A stretch of DNA of 42,780 nucleotides, taken from positions 1 through 42,780 of the forward strand of contig DDKN01000049.1 in assembly GCA_002339725.1 (NCBI GenBank). The letters run 5' to 3'. This DNA comes from Thiobacillus sp. UBA2597. GTDB taxonomy: Bacteria; Pseudomonadota; Gammaproteobacteria; Burkholderiales; Thiobacillaceae. A program made the position numbers and the translations under genes. Shown here in pieces: positions 8,313 through 14,975 of this stretch. The notes beneath the pieces are model-generated. The model searched no databases. It worked only from the letters and a program-made list of their open reading frames with translations, and was not told the DNA's origin. Position 1 is the stretch's first letter. Every line of letters starts with the position of its first letter.

Positions 8313-8654
8313 TCAGCGCGCCAAGGCCAGCATGGCCTCCACTTCACTCGAAACCGCTTGCGCGGCCTTGGTTTCCATCTGCCGGTAGCAGCGCAGGACC
8401 GCCTCGCCGCGTTCCGACAGGCGCGCCCCGCCACCGCGCACGCCACCCGCCGCGGTGTCGATCAGGGGCTGGGGGAATACCTTGTTCAGGGCATCCGCCA
8501 TCAGCCAGGCGCGCCGGTAGGAGATGTGCAGGGCCCGGGCCGCGCCGGCGATCGAGCCGGCCTCGCGGATCGCCTCCAGCAGGCGAATCTTGCCCGGCCC
8601 CAGATTGAGCGGGGCGCAGAACAGGATGCGGATTTGGCAGGCAGCAGCGGGCAC
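8313..8654 (-). CDS. ModE-type winged-helix DNA-binding protein (single domain)
   Basis: 113 residues matching only the N-terminal DNA-binding domain of the molybdate regulator ModE: ILFCAPLNLGPGKIRLLEAIREAGSIAGAARALHISYRRAWLMADALNKVF, then GGVRGGGARLSERGEAVL. The molybdate-binding MOP domains of full ModE are absent, so any metal response would need another protein or is lost. The start is a GTG at 8654; a possible -10 box TAGAAT (minus strand, 8686-8681) would give a leader of about 20 bases. It sits between the napB end and the DUF302-crcB run. Closeness to a molybdenum enzyme operon hints at a link with molybdate, but this is inference from position. Confidence 0.82.
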   Translation of the reverse strand: MPAAACQIRILFCAPLNLGPGKIRLLEAIREAGSIAGAARALHISYRRAWLMADALNKVFPQPLIDTAAGGVRGGGARLSERGEAVLRCYRQMETKAAQAVSSEVEAMLALAR

Positions 8655-8743
8655 GGCAACGCTCGAATGGCACTGCCGTTATTCTAGCCGCAAACCGGCG
8701 CCGCCTGCCGAACGCCAGCCGCGCAGCCGGCCGGCGGGAGGGT

Positions 8744-9211
8744 TTACTTCACCCGTTTCTTGCCGAAGGTGTTGTCGACCAGGGGCTTCACCGTGGCCTG
8801 CGGCGTATGGCACTGGGTGCAGTTGTAGCGTCCCATGTGCATGGTGTTGCTCTTGACGTCGACATAGTGGCTGGCCGGCAAGGGCGTGGGCTGACCCTTC
8901 ACCTTCTTCTTGCCGACCAGGTCGGGCTGCTGGTGGCAGCCCACGCACATGTTGCTCTCGCGCGTGATCGGCACGAAGTCCTTGATGTCGTGCGGCACCT
9001 GGGGCGGCGCACCAAGATAGGCGCGCGGCAGGATGCCGCCCGAGAAGGGATCGGCCTGCCGATACTCGAAGGTCTGCGGATCGGGCACCTCGTAGACGCT
9101 GGTCTTGGACAGGCCCAACTGCTCGTCCGGGATAGGCTGATCCGCTGCCTGGCCCCACTGGGCCGCCAGGACCAAGGCCAGGGCCGTACCAACTGTAGCG
9201 ATCTTTTTCAT
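8744..9211 (-). CDS. napB: Periplasmic nitrate reductase electron-transfer subunit NapB (dihaem cytochrome c)
   Basis: Passes electrons to NapA in the periplasm. The 155-residue protein has a signal peptide (residues 1-23, ending QAA/D) and two c-type haem motifs, CVGCH at 89-93 and CTQCH at 131-135. The flanking histidines at about residues 74 and 115-126 are possible distal ligands, as in other NapB. I chose the ATG at 9211 because AGGAGG lies 5 bases before it; a GTG one codon upstream is too close to that site. It is the last nap gene, 29 bases after napH. No napC or napF follows; the next gene downstream is the ModE-like regulator. Confidence 0.95.
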   Translation of the reverse strand: MKKIATVGTALALVLAAQWGQAADQPIPDEQLGLSKTSVYEVPDPQTFEYRQADPFSGGILPRAYLGAPPQVPHDIKDFVPITRESNMCVGCHQQPDLVGKKKVKGQPTPLPASHYVDVKSNTMHMGRYNCTQCHTPQATVKPLVDNTFGKKRVK

Positions 9212-9240
9212 CACATCCTCCTATGCACGCCGGATTGCAC

Positions 9241-10164
9241 TCACACCTGGCCGCCCGCCCTTGCCTCGTGGTGCTTGCGGATCAGGGGTCTTAAATCGAA
9301 ATTCAGGCTGTCTTCGGGACACAGGGCGGTACAGCGCCCGCAGTTGCTGCATTCGCCCGAGGCGACCAGCCCGACTTCCTCCAATTTCTTGAGGTTGAGC
9401 ACCTGGGGTTCGGGGCAGACCCGGGCGCACTCGCCACAATGGGTGCAGCTCGCCTTGTCGAAACGCACCCGGATCAGCGCAGTCCTGCCGACCACGCCAT
9501 AGAAGGCGCCGAGCGGGCACAGATGGCCGCACCAGCCGTTCTTCAAAATCAGGAGGTCGAACAGGAAGATGGCCGACAGGGCGAGAAAACCCAGGCCGAA
9601 GCCGAAGATGATCTCGCGGTGCATCATGCCGATCGGGCTCACCCACTCGAAGGCCGCCACCCCGGTGATGGCCGACAGGACCAGGGCGGCCGCCAGCACG
9701 AGGTAACGCAGGTTGCGGCTGAGGGCGAACAGCGCCGGGATGGGCAGGCGCTGGCGCAGCCAGCCGGCCAAATCGGTCACCAGATTGACCGGGCAGACCC
9801 AGGCGCAATACACCCGGCCCCCGACCAGCAGGTAAAAACCCAGGACGATGGCCGCGCCAAGGATCACCTCCGGCTGCAACAAATGGCCGGTCAGGAAGAT
9901 CTGCAACACCGCGAAGGGGTCGGCCATGGGGAACCAGCCCATGAACTCGGACGCACTCAGGTTGCCGGTCAGCACCGGCACGTCCTTGGCCGCCTGCCAG
10001 CCCCAATGGGCGGTGCCGAAGAACAGCAGCAGGATGCCGAACTGGGACAGCCGGCGCAGAACGATATAACGCCAGGACCAGAAGCGGGCAGGCCACGCGC
10101 GCCGGCGTAGTTTCTCGATCGAGGCCAGGGCGTCGGCCCGGCTGTACTGAGGCATGCCGCTCAT
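9241..10164 (-). CDS. napH: Quinol dehydrogenase membrane component NapH
   Basis: Inner-membrane iron-sulfur protein that, with NapG, draws electrons from quinol for periplasmic nitrate reduction. Its 307 residues have about four to five membrane helices; the cytoplasmic CxxxCP motifs of the family (YCAWVCPVN and WCGHLCPLG); and two C-terminal 4Fe-4S motifs (CTHCGECARVCPEP and CSNCGRCTALCPED). The start overlaps the napG stop as ATGA, so translation is coupled; a second in-frame ATG three codons later is possible. Since no napC is present in this window, NapGH is probably the main electron route into NapAB. Confidence 0.95.
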   Translation of the reverse strand: MSGMPQYSRADALASIEKLRRRAWPARFWSWRYIVLRRLSQFGILLLFFGTAHWGWQAAKDVPVLTGNLSASEFMGWFPMADPFAVLQIFLTGHLLQPEVILGAAIVLGFYLLVGGRVYCAWVCPVNLVTDLAGWLRQRLPIPALFALSRNLRYLVLAAALVLSAITGVAAFEWVSPIGMMHREIIFGFGLGFLALSAIFLFDLLILKNGWCGHLCPLGAFYGVVGRTALIRVRFDKASCTHCGECARVCPEPQVLNLKKLEEVGLVASGECSNCGRCTALCPEDSLNFDLRPLIRKHHEARAGGQV

Positions 10165-10937
10165 AGCCCGCCCTCATTCAGGTAATCCATGCCGGGCGCC
10201 TGCTTGGGCACCTCGGCCGGCGCCGGGGGCGCGCTTGGGGCCGCGGGCTTGAACTCCTGGGTGATCTCGGTCTCGAAGGTCCAGCCCAGACGGTAGTGTT
10301 CGCCGATTTTGCCCTGCACCATCTGATGCGGCAGGATGCGGATGGCCGGCTCGCTGGTGGGACAGGCCTTCTCGCAGATGCCGCAGCCGGTGCAGTAGTC
10401 GGAGTTGACGATGGGGAAGAACATGGCGTGCTTGGAGATCCCGCGCGGGTGCGTCTCCAGCACGATGGCCTTGCCCTTGAGCGGGCATTCCCGGTGGCAG
10501 ATCTCGCAGCGCAGCCCCTTCCAGGACAGGCAATGCTCCAGATCGATCACCGCCAGGCCCATGCGCGAGTCGTTGATGTTTTTCAGCTTGGGCGACAGGG
10601 CCCCGGTCGGACAGGCCTTCAGGCAGGGAATGTCCGGGCACAGATAGCAGGGGATCTCGCGCGGCTTGAAGAAGGGCGTGCCGATCGGGATGTCGCCCCC
10701 TGCCCCGGCCAGCTTGAGGGTGTCGTAGGGGCAGGCGTTCACGCACTGGCCGCATTTGATGCAAAGCGCATTGAAGTCGTGCTCGGCCAGGGCGCCCGGC
10801 GGCCGCAGGGCGTAGGGGTGCGCCCGCACCTCCTGCTTGACCATATAGGCCCAGAGCGTGCCGGCGGTCGCAGCCAGGGCGGAACCCTGGGCCAGCTTGA
10901 CCAGGAAATCACGGCGCTTCACGGATTTGTCTGACAT
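10161..10937 (-). CDS. napG: Ferredoxin-type quinol dehydrogenase subunit NapG
   Basis: Periplasmic iron-sulfur protein working with membrane-bound NapH. The 258 residues open with a twin-arginine signal (KRRDFLVKLAQGSALAATAG), so it is exported folded. Four 4Fe-4S motifs follow: CIKCGQCVNACP, CYLCPDIPCLKACP, CEICHRECP and CTGCGICEKACP. A Pro/Ala-rich tail ends the protein. Only a poor ribosome site precedes its ATG, and 103 bases with a long palindromic structure separate it from napA, so expression relative to napA may be set at the RNA level. Confidence 0.95.
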   Translation of the reverse strand: MSDKSVKRRDFLVKLAQGSALAATAGTLWAYMVKQEVRAHPYALRPPGALAEHDFNALCIKCGQCVNACPYDTLKLAGAGGDIPIGTPFFKPREIPCYLCPDIPCLKACPTGALSPKLKNINDSRMGLAVIDLEHCLSWKGLRCEICHRECPLKGKAIVLETHPRGISKHAMFFPIVNSDYCTGCGICEKACPTSEPAIRILPHQMVQGKIGEHYRLGWTFETEITQEFKPAAPSAPPAPAEVPKQAPGMDYLNEGGL

Positions 10938-10955
10938 GTTTCAGCCGCTGGTGGT

Positions 10956-11025
10956 CAGCGATCAGCGGTCAGCCCGGGGCGATCCCGCGCGGGGATGTCT
11001 CGCCCAGGCTGACTGCCGTTCGCTG
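10956..11025. repeat. Nested palindrome between napA and napG
   Basis: Outer arms 10956-10974 and 11007-11025 pair at 16 of 19 positions. Inside them GGGCGA (10977-10982) pairs with TCGCCC (11000-11005), and ATCCC (10982-10986) with GGGAT (10992-10996), so the whole 70 bases can fold into one long hairpin. It lies in the napA-napG gap of the operon, 15 bases after the napA stop. There is no T run, so an RNA processing or stability role, or a short mobile repeat, is more likely than termination. Confidence 0.65.
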
Positions 11026-11040
11026 ACGGTTGCCTGCGCC

Positions 11041-13803
11041 TCACGCCTTGTAAACCTTGACCGCACACTTCTTGTAGTCGGTCTCCTTCGAGATCGGGCA
11101 GGTCGAATCCAGGGTGACCTTGTTGATCAGCACACCCTCGTCGAACCAGGGCACGTAGACCAGACCGCGCGGCACCCGGTTGCGCCCGCCCGTCTCGATC
11201 CGCACCTTGACCTTGCCCCGGCGCGATTCCACCCAGACCAGGTCGTTGCGCTTGAGACCGCGCGCCTCGGCATCCTTGGGATGCATCCAGCACACCGCCG
11301 CCGGCACCGCACGGTGCAGTTCGGGCACGCGCCGGGTCATGGTGCCGGAATGCCAGTGCTCCAGCACCCGACCGGTGCACAGCCACAGATCCCAGTTGGC
11401 GTCGGGTTTTTCCACCGGGCTGGCATAGGGCCGGAAGTAGATCTTGGCCTTGCCCGAGATATCGACCTTTTTGCTGCCGTCGCCCGGGGCGTCCAGATTG
11501 CCCATGACCAGGGTCTTGCCGTTGTTGCCGTAAAACTCGAAGCCCGCCCCCTTCTTGACGTAGGGGTCGTATTGCTCGTTGTTGCGCCAGGGGGTTTCCA
11601 CCCACTTGCCGTCCTTCTCGACCACCGGCCAGCGCAGGCCGCGCACCTTGTCGTGGTGATAGACGTCGAACGGCGCCAGGTCGTGCGCCTTGCCGCTGCC
11701 GAACTTGCGGTATTCCTCGAACAGGGCCTTCTCGGGGAACCAGCCGTCCTTGAGCAGATCGGCCGTGATGTTGGGATGGCCCTTGGCCACCGGGTCGGGC
11801 CATTTCACTTTCTTGTTCTCCGGCGTGGCGAACAACACCTCGTACAGAGTGCTGTCGGGCGAGTAACCCATCTTCACCGCCTCATCCAGCACGGAAGGCA
11901 GCTTGTTGTCGGGGAAGCCCTCGGCCTTGAGGCCGGGCATGGGCTGCTCGCCCCAAACCTCCTTGATCTTGAAGCGCTTGGACAGCTCCAGCATCATCCA
12001 CAGATCGGGCCGGGCCTGACCGGGCGGCATCACCTGCTGGCGCCAGACCTGGGTGCGGCGCTCGGCATTGCCATAGGCGCCCCACTTCTCGTTGATCATG
12101 GCGGCCGGCAGGATCAGGTCGGCCACCTTGGCCGAGACGCCGGGATAGGCGTCGGACACCACGATGAAGTTGTTCATCTCGCGCGCCGCCTTGATCCAAT
12201 GGTTGGCATTGGCGGTGTTCTGCCAGGGGTTGTTCACCTGGGTCCAGGAGAACAGGATCTGGCCGTCCTCCAGGTCGCGCATGATCTTGACGTAATGGCT
12301 GCCGATCTTGGGGTTGATGGTGTTGGTCGGCAGCTTCCAGATCTTTTCCGCGATATCGCGGTGCTTCTTGTTGTCCACCACCATGTCGGCCGGCAGGCGA
12401 TGGGCGAAGGTGCCCACCTCGCGCGCGGTGCCGCAGGCGGAAGGCTGACCGGTGAGCGAGAAGGCGCCGTTGCCCGGTTTGCTCTGGCGCCCGGTGAGCA
12501 GATGGTTCATGTAGCACTGCTCGTTGACCCAGGTGCCGCGCTGGTGCTGGTTGAAGCCCATGGTCCAGTAGGACACGATCTTGCGCCCCTTCTCGCAGTA
12601 CAGATCGGCCAGGGCCTGCAGCTTGGCCTTGAACTGCTCCATCGGCTCGTCCGGGTCGCCCTTGGCCACCTCGGCGGTATAGTCCAGGGTGTAGGGTTCG
12701 AGCGCGGCCTTGAAGTCCTCGAAGCTGATCGCCCAGTCCTTGCCCGGGGTGGCGGCATTCTTCTGCTCCACCACCTCGCCCGGCTTGCGGCGCTGACCGA
12801 TCGCCTCGTACTTGTCCAGCACGCGCACCTTCTCGTTCTTGAAGGTCTCCATCTCGGCGGCGGAGGCGAATTTCTCCACGTTGGCCGGGCGGAAGCCATA
12901 GCCGATGTCATAAGGGCCGGTGGCGAAGACCGTGTGCTTGTTGACGAAGTCCCAGTCCACCGCATTGCGCCGGATGATCTCGCGCGCGATGAAGTTCTGG
13001 ATCGCCAGGTCGCCGCTGGGGGCGAAGATGATCTCGATGTCGGCGATGTCGGACGACATGTTGCCGTAGGTGGACAGGTTCACCACCTTCATGTTCTTGT
13101 GGGTCAGGCGCCGGTTGGTGATGCGCGACCAGAGAATGGGGTGCATCTCGGCCATGTTGGCGCCCCAGAGCACGGCGGTGTCGGTGTGCTCGATGTCGTC
13201 ATAGTTGCCCTGCGGCTCGTCGATGCCGAAGGTCTGCATGAAGGCGGCGACGGCCGAGGCCATGCAGTGGCGGGCGTTGGGGTCGAGGTTGTTGGAACGG
13301 AAGCCGGCCTTCATCAGCTTGGCCGCGGCATAGCCCTCATGGATGGTGTACTGGCCGGAGCCGAAGATCGAAATGCCGTTTGGTCCTTTCTCCTTGAGCG
13401 CCCAGCGGATCTTCTCCTCCAGGATGTCCATGGCCTGTTCCCAGGAGATGGGCTGGAACTTGCCCTTCTTGTCGAACTTGCCGTTGGTCATGCGCAAGAG
13501 GGGCTGGGTCAGGCGGTCCTTGCCGTACAGGATCTTGCCGTTGAAATAGCCCTTCACGCAGTTGAGGCCGCGGTTGACCGGGGCGTCCGGATCGCCCTTG
13601 GTGGCGACGATGCGGCCGCCCTCGGTGGCGACCATGATGCCGCAACCGGTGCCGCAGAAGCGGCAGACCGATTTATCCCACTGCCAGCCGGCCTCGGCCT
13701 GTTTGACCGCGGCCTCGGCTGCCTTCGACAGGGGCATGCCCACGGTGGCCGCCGTGCTGGCGGCGATGCTGGTTTTCAGAAATTCGCGACGGGTCAGAGC
13801 CAT
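11041..13803 (-). CDS. napA: Periplasmic nitrate reductase catalytic subunit NapA (long form)
   Basis: Reduces nitrate to nitrite in the periplasm with a bis-MGD molybdenum cofactor and one 4Fe-4S cluster. The protein opens with a twin-arginine signal (TRREFLKTSIAAS). Cluster cysteines are Cys47, Cys50, Cys54 and Cys82; the molybdenum ligand is Cys180 in ARHCMASA. At 920 residues it is about 90 longer than the E. coli type (about 830) and closer to the roughly 925-residue enzymes of Campylobacter and Wolinella. The extra length is spread through the middle (for example around residues 250-330). GGAGGTTGAA gives a strong ribosome site for the ATG at 13803. It lies 26 bases after napD. Confidence 0.97.
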   Translation of the reverse strand: MALTRREFLKTSIAASTAATVGMPLSKAAEAAVKQAEAGWQWDKSVCRFCGTGCGIMVATEGGRIVATKGDPDAPVNRGLNCVKGYFNGKILYGKDRLTQPLLRMTNGKFDKKGKFQPISWEQAMDILEEKIRWALKEKGPNGISIFGSGQYTIHEGYAAAKLMKAGFRSNNLDPNARHCMASAVAAFMQTFGIDEPQGNYDDIEHTDTAVLWGANMAEMHPILWSRITNRRLTHKNMKVVNLSTYGNMSSDIADIEIIFAPSGDLAIQNFIAREIIRRNAVDWDFVNKHTVFATGPYDIGYGFRPANVEKFASAAEMETFKNEKVRVLDKYEAIGQRRKPGEVVEQKNAATPGKDWAISFEDFKAALEPYTLDYTAEVAKGDPDEPMEQFKAKLQALADLYCEKGRKIVSYWTMGFNQHQRGTWVNEQCYMNHLLTGRQSKPGNGAFSLTGQPSACGTAREVGTFAHRLPADMVVDNKKHRDIAEKIWKLPTNTINPKIGSHYVKIMRDLEDGQILFSWTQVNNPWQNTANANHWIKAAREMNNFIVVSDAYPGVSAKVADLILPAAMINEKWGAYGNAERRTQVWRQQVMPPGQARPDLWMMLELSKRFKIKEVWGEQPMPGLKAEGFPDNKLPSVLDEAVKMGYSPDSTLYEVLFATPENKKVKWPDPVAKGHPNITADLLKDGWFPEKALFEEYRKFGSGKAHDLAPFDVYHHDKVRGLRWPVVEKDGKWVETPWRNNEQYDPYVKKGAGFEFYGNNGKTLVMGNLDAPGDGSKKVDISGKAKIYFRPYASPVEKPDANWDLWLCTGRVLEHWHSGTMTRRVPELHRAVPAAVCWMHPKDAEARGLKRNDLVWVESRRGKVKVRIETGGRNRVPRGLVYVPWFDEGVLINKVTLDSTCPISKETDYKKCAVKVYKA

Positions 13804-13829
13804 TTCAACCTCCTGTCAAAGCAATCGAT

Positions 13830-14147
13830 TCAATCCTGCAGATACGACGGTATGGCACAGGCCTCGCCTTCCTGCGCCTGCAGTTCGGGGGGCAGTTCGT
13901 CGAACACCTGCTCGTCCTCGGCAATATAGTGGTAGACCATTTCGGCCAGCACCACGTGGGGCAGGGCCTTGATCGCCCTGAGCGCCGCCATCTCGGCCCG
14001 GATGTCCGGCGCCTCCTGCACCACCACGATGCGGCCGGTATCCGGTTCGGTCTGGTGCACTTCCAAGCCGGGCAAAGCCTTGAGTTCAGCGATGACCGTG
14101 TCCAACCATTCAGGCTTGGCCACGACCAGGATTCCGGAGAGATTCAT
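13830..14147 (-). CDS. napD: NapA maturation chaperone NapD
   Basis: Cytoplasmic chaperone that binds the NapA twin-arginine signal and holds back export until the cofactor is inserted. The 105-residue product has the NapD ferredoxin-like pattern MNLSGILVVAKPEWL, ELKALPGLEVHQTEPDTGRIVVV and a VLAEMVYHYIAED segment. A longer frame begins 24 codons upstream, but that part would cover the FNR-type box. The internal ATG at 14147 has AAAGGAAAG about 7 bases upstream and matches the family start, so I use it. It is the first gene of napDAGHB. Confidence 0.93.
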   Translation of the reverse strand: MNLSGILVVAKPEWLDTVIAELKALPGLEVHQTEPDTGRIVVVQEAPDIRAEMAALRAIKALPHVVLAEMVYHYIAEDEQVFDELPPELQAQEGEACAIPSYLQD

Positions 14148-14174
14148 CGGTGGCTTTCCTTTCTGCTCATGAGC

Positions 14175-14180
14175 ATAATA
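14175..14180 (-). promoter_or_regulatory. Probable -10 element of the napD promoter
   Basis: On the minus strand the hexamer reads TATTAT. A start of transcription about 7 bases further on (near 14168) would put the FNR-type box centre (14212.5) at about -41 to -45, the usual activating position for FNR/DNR-class II promoters. No separate -35 box is obvious, as expected for such promoters. Confidence 0.5.
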
Positions 14181-14205
14181 TGACAAGTATGTCCTGTTAT
14201 CGACA

Positions 14206-14219
14206 TTGACCCATATCAA
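14206..14219. promoter_or_regulatory. FNR/DNR-type operator in the napD / regulator divergent region
   Basis: The sequence TTGACCCATATCAA matches the FNR consensus TTGAT-N4-ATCAA at 9 of 10 fixed positions. It lies 58 bases from the napD ATG and 66 bases from the start of the Crp/Fnr-family gene, so one site can serve both. On the plus strand TAAGCT at 14244-14249 is a candidate -10 for the regulator, again placing the box near -43. The regulator encoded next door carries the recognition residues expected for this half site. Confidence 0.75.
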
Positions 14220-14285
14220 TTTTTTTAGATCGGGCCCGGCTGCTAAGCTAATCAGGAATAATTATTTCAATGGAGACACTGCGGA

Positions 14286-14975
14286 ATGATGCAGGAACAC
14301 CGTCACTCGATTGCCGAAATCCTCTCGCGCCAGCCCCTGTTCCAGGGCCTGAGCGAGGCCGAATTGCAACAGGTCGCCCAGGCCACCCGGGAATACCGGG
14401 TGAGCCGGAACGAAATTTTGTTCCAGAAGGGCCAGGCGCCCCTGGGCATGCACCTGGTGGTGATGGGGCAGATCAAGCTCTCCATCCCCTCGCCCCAGGG
14501 CGGCGAAAAGGTGATGCATCTGGCCAACCCGGGCCAGTCCTTCGGTGAAGCGGTCACCTTCCTCGACCGGCCCTACCCGGTGTCCGCCCAGGCCACCCAG
14601 GACAGCATCGTGCTCCTGATCGACAAGGACCGCCTGCTCGAGGCCATCGACGCCAGCCCCAGGCTCGCCCGCAAGATGCTGGCCAGCCTGTCCATGCGCC
14701 TGCACGAACTCATGGTCGACATCGAATCCTGCGCCCTGCGCAGCAGCCTGCAGAAGGTGGCCGGCTATCTGTTGCAGGGGGGTGGCGCCAGCCAGGCCAA
14801 CCGCTATCAGGTCGAACTTCCCTCCAGCAAGCAGACCCTGGCCGCCCATCTCAACCTGGCGCCGGAGACCCTGTCGCGCGTGCTCGGTCAGTTGAGCAAG
14901 AAAGGCCTGATCGCGGTGCACGGTCGCAGCATCGACGTGCTCGACCGCCAACAGCTGGCCCAGGTGGCGGCCTAG
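14286..14975 (+). CDS. Crp/Fnr-family regulator, DNR/NnrR-like
   Basis: 229-residue transcription factor: cyclic-nucleotide-type beta-barrel domain at about residues 15-125 (LFQGLSEAELQQVAQ through FGEAVTFLDRPYPVSA), dimerisation helix at about 126-150 and a helix-turn-helix at about 180-205. The recognition helix reads PETLSRVLGQL, with Glu194, Ser197 and Arg198 as in FNR, which predicts TTGAT-type half sites. The only cysteine is Cys149, so the iron-sulfur cluster of FNR is absent; a haem-based nitric oxide sensor of the DNR/NnrR kind is the likely alternative. It stands divergent from the nap operon across one FNR-type box. The first of two adjacent ATGs is used; GGAG lies about 10 bases upstream. 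Confidence 0.88.
   Translation: MMQEHRHSIAEILSRQPLFQGLSEAELQQVAQATREYRVSRNEILFQKGQAPLGMHLVVMGQIKLSIPSPQGGEKVMHLANPGQSFGEAVTFLDRPYPVSAQATQDSIVLLIDKDRLLEAIDASPRLARKMLASLSMRLHELMVDIESCALRSSLQKVAGYLLQGGGASQANRYQVELPSSKQTLAAHLNLAPETLSRVLGQLSKKGLIAVHGRSIDVLDRQQLAQVAA

Noticed and set aside
10858..13929. 1023-codon plus-strand open frame opposite napA
   Set aside because: Antisense shadow of napA caused by codon bias; it lacks a ribosome site and its product matches no family.
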